Shown: positions 9,574-18,655, counted from the first letter of the stretch. The stretch: 64,000 nucleotides of DNA from an uncultured bacterium (GCA_943788935.1 CALSSE010000007.1:353871-417870); one strand, 5' to 3'. The notes: a model not told the origin generated them from the letters alone. Numbers and translations are program-made.

Positions 9574-10818
9574 ATGGAGCGAGTCATTCAGCTAAAGAGT
9601 GGGGATCTAAAGGTAACGGTAAGCGATGAGAAACAACTAGATCACCTCTTAGGATTCGCGGCTCGAGCCAACCCTAAACGAGGCTTCTTGTTTGTCTCTA
9701 AAGTGCTCGGTAAACATATCCCTTGTTCCCCTCATGCGATGAGAGAGGTTTATGATCACATCGCTGAACTGGTGTGGGTAGATCGGCTGATGAGAGATCC
9801 GCGAGCAGGTGACCAATATCCATCCTCAACTCTGGTCTTAGGGATGGCAGAAACCGCTACCGGACTAGGAGCTGGGGTCGCTGACAGTATGAGTCGACTC
9901 ATATCGGGTAGAGAGGAATGGTCAGGCCATCAGGTCGTTTATCAACATACGACTCGGCACCTCTTACCACGAGAGACGCTGATCACCTTTGACGAAGCGC
10001 ATAGTCACGCACCTGACCAGCTCGTTTACCCACCACTCCCCCATTTAGAGAAGGCTTATTTTCAAGCAGAGCGCTTGGTGTTAGTCGATGATGAAATCAC
10101 GAGCGGTCGAACCCTGAAACAGCTCGCTGAGGCGCTCGCAAAGAAGCTGTCTCTTATTAATCAGGAGAACTCTAAAGCTCTTGAAGAGATCGTCTTAGTC
10201 TCAATCGTGAGTTGGCTCAGCGAAGAACAGAAGAGGTCGCTCCAAGATCAGAATGAGTACCCCCTGCGCTTTATCTCTTTGCTAGAGGGGTCGTTTTCAT
10301 TTGATCCTGCTCCCGGTTTCTCTCCGGTGTTACCGGGTCAAGTGAGCGCTCGTCAACCAGCGCGGGATCCGCGAGTAGACCTCGGACGACGAGGGCTGAT
10401 CTTCGATGATCAGAGATCAAGTGGTCAGAGCTTATCATCGCTCTCCCCTCTCCTAGAACGACTTGACCTAGACGCGCCAATCACTGTGATCGGTACCGGT
10501 GAGTTTGCCTATCAGCCTTTCTTATTAGCTGAGTCATTGCAGAGTGAGGGAGTAGATGTTCTTTATCAGAGTACGACACGTTCACCGATCATCATCGGAG
10601 AGGCGATCTCGGAGAGTCTAAAGGTTAATGATGAGCAGGGAGAAGGGGTCAGTAATTATTTACACAACCCTCCTCATACAGACCGGCAGGTGATCATCGC
10701 TTATGAGTCCTCCGCTTGTGCTACGCATCATCAGCTGAGAGATCATCTGATCGAGAGAGGTCATCACTCCACGCAGATTCATCTGTGGATCGCTCCTGAA
10801 CTAGAGAGAGGTGTCTAA
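9574..10818 (+). CDS. Ter-operon type phosphoribosyltransferase with C-terminal TRSP domain
   Basis: A 414-residue protein. The start at 9574 (MERVIQLKSG) is chosen over an upstream GTG inside the DUF2723 gene because GAGG sits 5 nt before it. The N-terminal half is a phosphoribosyltransferase: the PRPP loop is VLVDDEITSGRT (169-180). The C-terminal half ends in a domain with the literal motif QSTTRSPI, from which the TRSP domain takes its name. This PRTase_2+TRSP pairing is known from the biosynthetic module linked to tellurium-resistance (TerD) stress operons, thought to make a nucleoside-like metabolite. It opens a four-gene operon (HAD 8 nt downstream). The domain call is strong; the reaction product is undefined. 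Confidence 0.85.
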   Translation: MERVIQLKSGDLKVTVSDEKQLDHLLGFAARANPKRGFLFVSKVLGKHIPCSPHAMREVYDHIAELVWVDRLMRDPRAGDQYPSSTLVLGMAETATGLGAGVADSMSRLISGREEWSGHQVVYQHTTRHLLPRETLITFDEAHSHAPDQLVYPPLPHLEKAYFQAERLVLVDDEITSGRTLKQLAEALAKKLSLINQENSKALEEIVLVSIVSWLSEEQKRSLQDQNEYPLRFISLLEGSFSFDPAPGFSPVLPGQVSARQPARDPRVDLGRRGLIFDDQRSSGQSLSSLSPLLERLDLDAPITVIGTGEFAYQPFLLAESLQSEGVDVLYQSTTRSPIIIGEAISESLKVNDEQGEGVSNYLHNPPHTDRQVIIAYESSACATHHQLRDHLIERGHHSTQIHLWIAPELERGV

Positions 10819-10826
10819 TTAAAACA

Positions 10827-11594
10827 GTGGTATTTACAGACTTGGATGACAGCCTATTTCACAGTCATAGGAGACTCAAAGAGCTTGACCTGACGGCTGA
10901 GAGTTTACCGGTCGCTTCCGTGAAGACTGATGGTTCAGCGGTCTGTTTTCAAACGCCTCAACAGGGTATGTTTTTCGAACTCTTAGCTAACGCGTCGCTC
11001 GTGATCCCAGTGACCGGTCGATCAAGTGAGAGTTTGGCGCGTGTACTCCAGCCTACTTTTGAGAGCTATCGAGTGGTGAGTCATGGAGCGGTCATTAGAT
11101 GTCCTTCAGGTGAGGTGATGAGCGGTTGGCGAGAACTGATTGACGCAGAGCGCTTGAGATGGGCGGATCGACTAAAGAGTATGTATCGAGAGCTTTGTCA
11201 CTTGAGAGACTCCACAGAGGTCGAGTGCTCAGACCCTGGTGAGCGTCTGAGAGTGCAATTGGTGAGTGACGAAGAGGTGCTTGTTTATGTCTCAGTGAAG
11301 GGGCCTGAAGAGAGATTGGCTCAGCTGCGACGAAGACTACAAGATCGATGGAGTGGGGGGAGGATTCACCATAATCGTCGAGATCTCGCGCTCCTCCCTA
11401 GCTATGCGAGTAAGTCAAGAGCGGTCGCTTATTTAATCGAGCGATTAAGTGAGGAGTATCAAATGCCTCTCCTCACAGTTGGCCTCGGAGACAGTCTCAG
11501 CGACCTCTCGTTTCTCAAGCTCTGTGATTTTGCGATCACTCCTCGACAGAGCGCTATTCAAGAGTCTTTTTCACTTATCGGAGAGCCTTCATGA
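10827..11594 (+). CDS. HAD-superfamily phosphatase of the Ter-type biosynthetic operon
   Basis: About 255 residues. HAD motif I is DLDDSL (the first Asp is the nucleophile), motif II is PVTGRSSES, and motif IV is GLGDSLSDLSFL, so a phosphohydrolase active site looks complete, with a cap region between. The annotated GTG start lies only a few residues before motif I and 15 nt from the AGAGAGG ribosome-binding sequence. An in-frame ATT at 10818-10820, which shares a base with the upstream stop, sits at ideal spacing and gives MKTVVFTDLDD, the usual HAD length before motif I; it may be the real start. The gene ends in an ATGA overlap with the StiP-like gene. It probably dephosphorylates an intermediate of the pathway. 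Confidence 0.85.
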   Translation: MVFTDLDDSLFHSHRRLKELDLTAESLPVASVKTDGSAVCFQTPQQGMFFELLANASLVIPVTGRSSESLARVLQPTFESYRVVSHGAVIRCPSGEVMSGWRELIDAERLRWADRLKSMYRELCHLRDSTEVECSDPGERLRVQLVSDEEVLVYVSVKGPEERLAQLRRRLQDRWSGGRIHHNRRDLALLPSYASKSRAVAYLIERLSEEYQMPLLTVGLGDSLSDLSFLKLCDFAITPRQSAIQESFSLIGEPS

Positions 11595-12760
11595 TCGCAC
11601 AGTTATCAACCATGAGCGGGAGTTATCAACCGCAAGACTGTCTCTTTCTTTTCACCCCACTCGCTCCACATTATACGAGTGTCGAGGAGAAGGAGGCGTT
11701 GATTCAGAGCGGTCAGCGTCACTATTCAGAGATGATCAGCTATGAACATCCCCCATCACAGATCTATCGTGAGCTGTTTAATGAGCTCACTGATCGATAT
11801 AAATATCGTCTAGCGTCCGAGGTTCTCGAGATCGCTCAACAAGCGCTAGCTAACAGATCTGCTCCACTTACAATCGTCTCCTTAGCACGGGCGGGTACAC
11901 CATTTGGAGCGCTATTAAACAGAGCATTTCGAGATGTTTTCCAAGTTGATTCGGAGCACTATTCTATCTCGATTATTCGAGATCGTGGAATAGATAAAGT
12001 TGCCCTAGAGTATATTCTCAGAGAGAGAGGGCGTGACCCCCAAGGGCTGTTTTTTGTGGACACTTGGACCGCGAAGGGGGTGATCACCGGAGAGTTAAAA
12101 GAGGCAATCGCGCAGTGGAACGCCACAGAACCCGAGCAGCTTAAAGATGAACTTTTCGTCATCTCTGATATTGGGGGAACCGCTGACTATGCAGCCACCT
12201 ATGATGATTATGCGATCCCCTCGGGCGTAATGAATGCGACAGTATCAGGTTTGATGTCTCGCTCTATTCTTAATGATAGCATAAGTGACCATCAATTTCA
12301 TGGGAGCGTTTACTATGAACATCTGATGGCTTATGATCAAAGTCAGTGGTTTTTAGATGAGGTCAGCGCCCATTTTAAAGAGATCGCCATGGAGATGAGG
12401 GAGACTCAGCAAGATCGTCATCGGGCTCAGAAGAGCATTGGACAGGCGTGTCGACTGAGCTTGCGCGAGGAGCGTCGCGTGCTCTCCAAGCGTTGGATTG
12501 ATCATTGGATCGAAGCGTACCAAATCTCTGATATTAATTATATTAAGCCAGGCGTTGCCGAAGCGACACGGGTCATGTTACGCCGAGTCCCCGCTTGTCT
12601 TCTGATCAGTGAACCTGACCATCCTGATATCGCTCATCTAAAGCTTCTCGCTCTAGATAAAAAAGTCCCTATCATTATAGAGCCCGAGATGCCATTTAAG
12701 GCCGCTGCTTTTATCAAAGCCCTCACGTTAGCGGGAAGGGACCACACTCATGAATCTTAG
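11591..12760 (+). CDS. StiP-family protein (PRTase_1 + PELOTA-like domain)
   Basis: A 389-residue member of the family named cysteine protease StiP in many databases; the protease name is misleading. Near the N-terminus SGSYQPQDCLFLFTPL matches the family signature. The phosphoribosyltransferase core follows: SLARAGTPFG at 97-106 and the PRPP-binding stretch FFVDTWTAKGVI at 154-165. The last ~100 residues (from about 290) resemble the PELOTA RNA-binding-like domain fused to this PRTase in Ter islands. The start overlaps the HAD stop by 4 nt, and the end overlaps the lyase gene by 11 nt, so all three are co-translated. With the TRSP gene, the operon has two different PRTases, as expected for this module. 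Confidence 0.85.
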   Translation: MIAQLSTMSGSYQPQDCLFLFTPLAPHYTSVEEKEALIQSGQRHYSEMISYEHPPSQIYRELFNELTDRYKYRLASEVLEIAQQALANRSAPLTIVSLARAGTPFGALLNRAFRDVFQVDSEHYSISIIRDRGIDKVALEYILRERGRDPQGLFFVDTWTAKGVITGELKEAIAQWNATEPEQLKDELFVISDIGGTADYAATYDDYAIPSGVMNATVSGLMSRSILNDSISDHQFHGSVYYEHLMAYDQSQWFLDEVSAHFKEIAMEMRETQQDRHRAQKSIGQACRLSLREERRVLSKRWIDHWIEAYQISDINYIKPGVAEATRVMLRRVPACLLISEPDHPDIAHLKLLALDKKVPIIIEPEMPFKAAAFIKALTLAGRDHTHES

Positions 12761-13682
12761 CTTGTCTCCTAGCGATGCTCTCCGCTTGGCACATAATAGC
12801 TGCTCATTCGAAGATTATTTATCTTTGGGAGCCTCTCTATACATTCCCGCCAGTAGAGAGGATCTTGTAGAATGTATTAACGGAGATCGACTCCGTCAGG
12901 TGAGGTCGATGATCATCTGTACAGAAGATGCGATCGCTGATAATGAGCTATTGAAATCTCTTCATCACATCGAAGCATTATTATCGAAAACAATAGAGCG
13001 CTCCAACCTTTATGTTCGTCCTCGATCACCACATGTATTGAGTGAGTTGGTGTCAATGAGAGGGAGTGAGCAGCTCACTGGGGTTGTTCTCCCCAAGATT
13101 GATGAGCGCTCGCTCTCCGAATATATGTCCATCCTCTCTCAGCGACCATCTCTGAGAGTCATGCCTACGATCGAAGGGTCTATCGCTTTTGATCAAGGGC
13201 GATTAAATACTCTAAGAGGGATGCTAGAGCGACTCATCAATCCGATTATCTGCTTAAGGATTGGCGCTAATGACTTAATGAGTTTATTGAGCCTTAAGCG
13301 TCCGAGGTCTCTCACCATTTATGAGACGCCTCTTCGGTCGGTTATCGATCAGCTGATCCTCACCTTTCGACTCGCCGGATATCACATCGCTGCGCCAGTT
13401 TTTGATTTATTAGACCATGAACATCTCCTCGCTCGAGAATTAGAGCGTGATGGCGCTAACGGCTTATGGAGTAAGACCGCGATCCATCCTGATCAAGTCG
13501 CTCTGATTGAGTCCCGATATAAAGTAGACGCGCGGGATCTTGAGATGGCAGAGGCGATACTCGCTCGTAACGCGCCAGCAGTGTTTAGACTGCATGATCA
13601 AATGTGTGAGCCGTGTATTCATCGACCTTGGGCAGAGCAGACCTTAAGCAGAGCTAAGGTCTATGGGGTCTTTGAGGGTTGA
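12750..13682 (+). CDS. HpcH/HpaI-type C-C bond lyase of the Ter-type operon
   Basis: A 310-residue TIM-barrel protein. The barrel features CLRIGANDLMSLL, PTIEGSIAFD and GLWSKTAIHPDQV parallel those of citrate-lyase beta/HpcH aldolases, where the last one is the GK-x-xIHP-x-Q motif near the active site. Ter islands carry a lyase of this kind (C-C_Bond_Lyase) next to StiP-like and TRSP proteins. It ends in a short Cys-containing tail (MCEPCIHRPW). It overlaps the stiP-like gene by 11 nt and is last in the operon; a gap of 83 nt separates it from the convergent TPR gene. The aldol substrate is unknown. Confidence 0.82.
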   Translation: MNLSLSPSDALRLAHNSCSFEDYLSLGASLYIPASREDLVECINGDRLRQVRSMIICTEDAIADNELLKSLHHIEALLSKTIERSNLYVRPRSPHVLSELVSMRGSEQLTGVVLPKIDERSLSEYMSILSQRPSLRVMPTIEGSIAFDQGRLNTLRGMLERLINPIICLRIGANDLMSLLSLKRPRSLTIYETPLRSVIDQLILTFRLAGYHIAAPVFDLLDHEHLLARELERDGANGLWSKTAIHPDQVALIESRYKVDARDLEMAEAILARNAPAVFRLHDQMCEPCIHRPWAEQTLSRAKVYGVFEG

Positions 13683-13765
13683 TGAGACACTCGACAGCTC
13701 AGCGAGACATGGGGGTAAAACTAGACCTCAATCAATCCTTTGTGGCGGAGAGGATTCCGCTAGCC

Positions 13766-14992
13766 TCAGCCGATCACTCCATTATTGACGAGTTGGCTTA
13801 GAATCTGGATCGCCTGATCTCTAGGCATCGCAGAGATCACAATCAGGTCTTCGTAGCTAGTATTTCCATCAACTTGACTCATAAAGAACCCCGCTCGATG
13901 GTCGAAAGCTCGCCAAGAGATCTGATCTGACTTCATTTTTACTTTAGGCTTATAGTTAAAGTCAGTGATCACTGGCTCTGAAGGTGACTCTTCTGCTTGT
14001 ACTGTGGAAGGTGCAGTGGTTGGAGCATCCTCAGCCTGAACATCTGAGGTCTGAGACATGTTCAGCTTTGTCGCTATGGCTTGTGAATCTGTCTCGGCTT
14101 GTGAATCTGTCTCGGCTTGTGGAGTAGACTTCTGCTTACGCAGCGCTGCCTGTAGAGCCGCTTGTTTTTGTCGATGATACTCGTCGATGTAACGTCGAGC
14201 TACCGCGTGTTGAGGATCTTGAGTGAGCAACTGTTTAGCGGTAGCTACAGCCTCTTCATATTTACCAGAGCGGTGAAAGTCTGCGAGCTGTCGGCTGAGC
14301 GCTTGGATGGTGAGACCATCTGCTTGGGTGAGTGGACCAGCGTCACCAGTAACAGCCTCTTGAGCGATTGGAGATTTCGCCATATCTTTAATTTGCTCTT
14401 GAGGAGAGCTCTTGACCGTTTGAACTGATCCGTTAGACATCGGGATCGGAGCAGGTGGTTGCATCTGCCGAGGGAGGGCAGATGGACTAGCGAGAAGGGT
14501 CTCTGGGAGCACTTCTTCTGGACGCTTCGTCACCATCTCTTCTTCGATGAGGTCTACAGCGCTCTCTTCGGGTTCAATTACGAAACCTGCCGCCATGTGA
14601 GTTCCTGTCGCCGAGGCACCCTTGCGTACTCGAATAGACTCAGGTGGCGGCGGGATTGAAGAGCTTGAGCTACTCTCTACAGAAGAGGGGTCAAAAGCCT
14701 GAGTTGACTGAGCGACAGGAGCAGAGGCCTCAGCTTGATCGCCACGTAGCTTGTTAAGCTCTCGGCGTTGAGCGGTGTCAATGTCACGCTCTGAGTATTG
14801 ATCACCAAGACCTAAATAACCTTGAACGAATTCAACATAGCGTTGCGCGACTTCATGCTCAGGTACTAAGCGGAGAAGCTCTTTCCAGCATGACAAGGCA
14901 TTGTAGATATCGCCTGACTCATAAAAGGCGATGCCATCATATAAGGCGACTTCAGGGTCGGCGCCGCTCACTAGCTGATGTGTCTCAGTCAT
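13766..14992 (-). CDS. TPR protein of the J/DnaK operon
   Basis: A 408-residue soluble protein. Residues 15-70 and about 225-275 each contain TPR-like helical pairs (ALYDGIAFYESGDIYNA; FHRSGKYEEAVATAKQLL), joined by low-complexity Pro/Ser/Glu/Gln-rich linkers with a duplicated QAETDS. The last ~70 residues form a compact domain (SWRAFDHRAGFFMSQVDG, then ILSQLVNNGVIG) like those ending many myxobacterial regulatory proteins. There is no signal peptide or membrane segment. It lies 19 nt downstream of the dnaK paralogue, in the same direction, so it may be an adaptor or client-selecting partner of that chaperone; this is inferred from position. Confidence 0.7.
   Translation of the reverse strand: MTETHQLVSGADPEVALYDGIAFYESGDIYNALSCWKELLRLVPEHEVAQRYVEFVQGYLGLGDQYSERDIDTAQRRELNKLRGDQAEASAPVAQSTQAFDPSSVESSSSSSIPPPPESIRVRKGASATGTHMAAGFVIEPEESAVDLIEEEMVTKRPEEVLPETLLASPSALPRQMQPPAPIPMSNGSVQTVKSSPQEQIKDMAKSPIAQEAVTGDAGPLTQADGLTIQALSRQLADFHRSGKYEEAVATAKQLLTQDPQHAVARRYIDEYHRQKQAALQAALRKQKSTPQAETDSQAETDSQAIATKLNMSQTSDVQAEDAPTTAPSTVQAEESPSEPVITDFNYKPKVKMKSDQISWRAFDHRAGFFMSQVDGNTSYEDLIVISAMPRDQAIQILSQLVNNGVIG
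14080..14122 (-). repeat. 2.3 copies of an 18-bp tandem repeat
   Basis: CTTGTGAATCTGTCTCGG (as read on the plus strand) occurs at 14080-14097 and 14098-14115, followed by a partial copy. It lies in the linker of the TPR protein and encodes the doubled QAETDS, keeping the frame. Confidence 0.9.
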
Positions 14993-15011
14993 AAGGTTTC
15001 TCCATTAACGC

Positions 15012-16835
15012 TTAAGAGCGCTTCATCTTCTCGATTACATTATGAAACATATTTAAAGTTCGGGAGAGCGCCTTGGCGTCCCTCTCTAGAGCTTCGATAT
15101 CGTCATGGTTGATCGTCGCTTTGGAGCGGCGGATCACCTCTTTAGCTTTGACGAGGGCCTCCTCTGCGAAGCCATTATTGGAGAGAAGCGTCTCTACTCG
15201 AGGCATGATGCGATCCATCATATTCAAAGTGCGCTTTATCTTTTGCTTAAGCTGCAAAACGCGCTCTCTCTCTCTCAGCCCAACAAGGTGTTCAGCGTTT
15301 TCTGTGGCCATGCGCTCTAGCGCTTCTCCGCTCATTCCAGAGCGAGCGGTGACAACGATCGCTTGCTCTTGACCGGTCTCAAGGTTTCTAGCGTTAACCG
15401 AGACCACGCCATTAGCGTCGATATCAAATGTGACCTCGAATTCGATCTCTCCTCGAGGGGCTGATCGAATCTGACTGAGCGTAAACTCTCCGAGTAAGTC
15501 ATTTTTAGTCGCGTCTTCGTTTTCACCTTGTAAAACGAGAATCCGTACTGAGGTTTGTTGATCACGAATCGTCGTGAATACATGACTCTTAGAGGTAGGG
15601 ATCGTAGTGTTTCTAGGAATCAAGGTGTTGAAGAGGCCCCCTGACACCATGATCCCTAGAGACATCGGTGTGACATCTAACAAGAGTATGTCTGGTCCAT
15701 TACTCTGCAGTGACATTCCTTGAAGCGCCGCGCCAAGGGAGACTACCTCATCCGGATGAACATCTCTGCGTGGAGAGCGCTTGAAGAAGTCTCTGACCCT
15801 CTCTTGAATGAGCGGCATACGAGTCATTCCTCCGACGAGGATCACCTCATTGACTTCGGTCTTCGCTTCTTGAAGACCTCGCTTACAGATTTCTATGGTT
15901 CGCTCTACCAAGTCTTCGGTGAGGCTCTCTAACTTTTGACGAGTGAGAATGGTTTGCAGATGGAGAGTCATCCCATCGGCCCTAGAGATGATAAAGGGGA
16001 GACTAATCTCAGTACTTCTAGTGCTTGAAAGCTCACACTTCGCTCGCTCTGCAGCGTCCCGTAAACGCTGCATTGCCATCTTATCTCGCCGGAGGTCAAC
16101 ACGGTGCTCTTTGGCGAACTCTACGACCAACCACTGCATGATCAAACGGTCGTCAAAATCTTCTCCTCCAAGCTGGGTATCTCCAACAGTAGAGAGGACT
16201 TCAAAAACGCCCTCAGAGATGTGAAGGACAGAAAAGTCAAAAGTGCCACCGCCGAGATCATATACAGCGACCACCTTATCTATATCCTTACCATATCCAT
16301 AAGAGAGCGCGGCGGCGGTTGGCTCGTTAATAATCCTTATCACTTCTAGGCCGGCTAGCTTACCAGCTTCTCTTGTCGCTTGGCGTTGCCGATCATTAAA
16401 GTAGGCAGGAACGGTGAGCACTGCTTTAGAAATCGAGCCTCCAAAGTATTCCTCTGCGATTTCTTTAAGCTCTAACAAGATCATACTGCTGATCTCAGGT
16501 ATCGCATAGCTACGCTGGTTGATCTTCACCATTACCTCACCTTGCTGACCTGCATGAGATTCAAAGCCTCTCGCCTCGAGTAGCTCTTGCGTCAGAGGCT
16601 CATCCCATCGTCGGCCAATTAAACGCTTCCCCGCCGTAATGGTATTAGTAGGGTTGGTGACCGCTTGTCTCTTGGCAAGTTGCCCTACGAGTCTTTTACC
16701 ATCTTGGGTGATAGCGACGACTGAGGGAGTAATATTTGAACCTCCTCGTCCAGGAATCACGACAGATGTGTTCCCCTCAACGATGGAGACACAAGAGTTT
16801 GTTGTCCCTAAGTCGATGCCGATGATCCGCTCCAT
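15012..16835 (-). CDS. dnaK: DnaK (Hsp70) paralogue
   Basis: A 607-residue Hsp70. It opens with IGIDLGTTNSCVSI (phosphate loop 1); YDLGGGTFDFSVL and the adenosine motif LVGGMTRMPLIQ are intact, as is NEPTAAALSYG, so ATPase activity is expected. The substrate-binding beta domain is present (LDVTPMSLGIMVSGG). The protein is shorter than housekeeping DnaK (about 638): it stops at EKMKRS, with no acidic EEVD-like tail, and the lid helices are compact. The neighbouring J-domain gene lies 27 nt upstream and a TPR gene 19 nt downstream; no grpE or classical dnaJ is beside it. This suggests an accessory chaperone with a dedicated J-protein rather than the main heat-shock DnaK. Confidence 0.93.
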   Translation of the reverse strand: MERIIGIDLGTTNSCVSIVEGNTSVVIPGRGGSNITPSVVAITQDGKRLVGQLAKRQAVTNPTNTITAGKRLIGRRWDEPLTQELLEARGFESHAGQQGEVMVKINQRSYAIPEISSMILLELKEIAEEYFGGSISKAVLTVPAYFNDRQRQATREAGKLAGLEVIRIINEPTAAALSYGYGKDIDKVVAVYDLGGGTFDFSVLHISEGVFEVLSTVGDTQLGGEDFDDRLIMQWLVVEFAKEHRVDLRRDKMAMQRLRDAAERAKCELSSTRSTEISLPFIISRADGMTLHLQTILTRQKLESLTEDLVERTIEICKRGLQEAKTEVNEVILVGGMTRMPLIQERVRDFFKRSPRRDVHPDEVVSLGAALQGMSLQSNGPDILLLDVTPMSLGIMVSGGLFNTLIPRNTTIPTSKSHVFTTIRDQQTSVRILVLQGENEDATKNDLLGEFTLSQIRSAPRGEIEFEVTFDIDANGVVSVNARNLETGQEQAIVVTARSGMSGEALERMATENAEHLVGLRERERVLQLKQKIKRTLNMMDRIMPRVETLLSNNGFAEEALVKAKEVIRRSKATINHDDIEALERDAKALSRTLNMFHNVIEKMKRS

Positions 16836-16862
16836 ATGATGGCTCCTTATTAACAGATGGCT

Positions 16863-18056
16863 TTAATGATAACGCTTATTGAAACGAATCGCACGTGGTT
16901 CTGAAGGGTCAAGAGAGATCATTAGATGAGCGTAGTGCTTCGCTTCTTGGATCTGTTTTAGCGCTTCGTAACACTGGACGATAGCCCACATATATTCAAG
17001 GCTTAGCTCTTCCTTCTTATGCTGCTTTATGAGGAGAGGCAAAGCACGATCTACGCAGTCTAGCTCGATTGTCTCTTGACTAAGAGTCATTAACCGACGC
17101 TGATTGGGGCTGATCTCACACGCTTCGACCATTAGATCGATCGCAGCGAGTCGCTGTAGTTCATCATCGGCGGAGAGCATTACTTCGACTTCACTCCAGA
17201 GCCCGCTGGCTCGCTGATCGCTGATAAGAGCCTCTACTCTCTTGAGCGCGATCATATATTTCTTCTCTTGAGGGATGTACTCAACACAGAGTTTAAAATG
17301 ATTGAGCGCTCGATTGAGTTGTCCCCTTCGCTCAGCCTGTTCACCAGCGATAAAGAAGGTTTTTGCTTGCGACTTGAGGTCGGCGCTATGCTTGGCTTCT
17401 GCGTTGTCTTGTCGCCGTTGATTATTCTTGGCGAGCCGCTCTCGGAGCATAGCTTTTCGGTCAGTGATCTCTTCTTGGGTTCGCTGATCGGTTGCAGGAG
17501 TAGGAGCGGAGGCAATACGTGACTTTAGAGGCGGCTTAATCCCTTTTGCCCTAGCAGATTCGACCCTAGAGCGCTGTACTTCTCGTTCAGTTTTTAGATG
17601 AGTGAGATAGGCGTGGTCACGGGCCGCGGTGACTCGGGCATAAGCAGCGCGGAACTCTCGCTCTTCAGTGAGCAACTTATAGGCCTGTTGACCGTACTCG
17701 AATACCATCTGGACATGCTCGGAAAAGTGACCTAAATCAATAGCGCTCACCTGATCAGGATGAAAACGTTTAGAGAAACGAAAAAATGCTCTTTTTAGAC
17801 TTCGCTCATCTGCATCATGATTTAATTCAAAGAACTCGAAGTGATCGATCTTATGGAAGTGCTCAGCTAAGAAAATGACTTCTCGACGTTGAGCGACGGT
17901 CAGATTATTGCGTTGAAGTAAGACGTATCGATCAAATTGATAACGCCCATATCGTCCTAGACCTGGGAGACATAAGGGAGCAGCGGGAACCCCTCCCCAT
18001 ACGCCATACTCGGCGAGTAAAGTTAAGTCTTTGGCCTCTGCTTGATCAAACCACAT
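16863..18056 (-). CDS. J-domain protein with C-terminal TPR region
   Basis: A 397-residue protein starting at the ATG of MWFDQAEAK; a TTG two codons earlier is less likely. The J domain is internal (about residues 74-140), with helix II/III around KRFHPDQ (HPD 99-101), the tripeptide that stimulates Hsp70 ATPase. About 70 residues precede it. A basic, Arg/Lys/Gln-rich middle follows, and the C-terminal half contains TPR-like repeats (AKTFFIAGEQAERRGQLNRA and similar). It lacks the Gly/Phe and zinc-finger regions of DnaJ. First gene of the J/DnaK/TPR operon, so it is probably the co-chaperone of that DnaK. Confidence 0.82.
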   Translation of the reverse strand: MWFDQAEAKDLTLLAEYGVWGGVPAAPLCLPGLGRYGRYQFDRYVLLQRNNLTVAQRREVIFLAEHFHKIDHFEFFELNHDADERSLKRAFFRFSKRFHPDQVSAIDLGHFSEHVQMVFEYGQQAYKLLTEEREFRAAYARVTAARDHAYLTHLKTEREVQRSRVESARAKGIKPPLKSRIASAPTPATDQRTQEEITDRKAMLRERLAKNNQRRQDNAEAKHSADLKSQAKTFFIAGEQAERRGQLNRALNHFKLCVEYIPQEKKYMIALKRVEALISDQRASGLWSEVEVMLSADDELQRLAAIDLMVEACEISPNQRRLMTLSQETIELDCVDRALPLLIKQHKKEELSLEYMWAIVQCYEALKQIQEAKHYAHLMISLDPSEPRAIRFNKRYH

Positions 18057-18145
18057 GAGCAACCGATGAATAAGATAAATTTCAGTCTTGATGAACCGTT
18101 AACATAGTCAACGCTTGAGCAATATACAGTAACCGTGGTGGACTT

Positions 18146-18165
18146 CAATCATCAATCATCAATCA
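18146..18165. repeat. short 7-bp tandem repeat in intergenic DNA
   Basis: CAATCAT is repeated twice and followed by CAATCA in the 179-nt gap between the osmC gene and the J-protein gene. It is a simple repeat with no evident function; the gap should also hold the promoter of the J/DnaK operon, which I could not place. Confidence 0.7.
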
Positions 18166-18235
18166 GGTTCAATAGATGATAAATACTTCCCTAAGTTTAG
18201 TTCTGAAGCTCTCTAAGAGCGATCAAACCCTCATG

Positions 18236-18655
18236 TTAATCCTCTAAGAGATGGAGGTTGGCCTCGATGCTAACAGTCGGACTCAACATCTGCGCGACTG
18301 AACAATAACGCTCCAGCGAGAGATCGATCGCGCGTTGTGCCTGTCGTTCACTCAACCCTGGGCCACTGAGCTCAAAAGAGAGCAGAATGCGGGTGAAGAC
18401 CGCTGGTACACTCTCAGCCCTCTCTCCATGAGCGGTGATCACCGCATGGGTCAGCGAACCTCTCCCCTTACGAATAATGTGCAAAACATCCATCGCAGCG
18501 CATCCCGCTAATCCAAAGAGTACCATCTCCATAGGTCTCGGCCCTTTATCGAGTCCTCCGAGTTGAGGAGAGCCATCGAGGATAAGTTGGTGCCCCTCTT
18601 CATTGGTGGCGAGGAATGCTGCGCCTTCTCCTTGATATGTGAGGGTGATGTTCAT
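18236..18655 (-). CDS. OsmC/Ohr family protein
   Basis: A 139-residue OsmC-fold protein. Both redox cysteines are visible: C52 in FGLAGCAAMDVLHIIRKG and C118 in LERYCSVAQML, spaced as in thiol peroxidases of the OsmC/YhfA branch. Such proteins reduce organic hydroperoxides in the cytoplasm. The LAGCAAMDV form resembles the YhfA-like subgroup more than Ohr. AAGGAC lies just before the start. It is downstream of the PdxJ-like gene by 67 nt in the same direction, and may be the last gene of a glmM operon. Confidence 0.88.
   Translation of the reverse strand: MNITLTYQGEGAAFLATNEEGHQLILDGSPQLGGLDKGPRPMEMVLFGLAGCAAMDVLHIIRKGRGSLTHAVITAHGERAESVPAVFTRILLSFELSGPGLSERQAQRAIDLSLERYCSVAQMLSPTVSIEANLHLLED

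Noticed and set aside
13743..13759. Hairpin GCGGA-N6-TCCGC as a terminator between convergent genes
   Set aside because: Only 5 bp and no T run on either strand.
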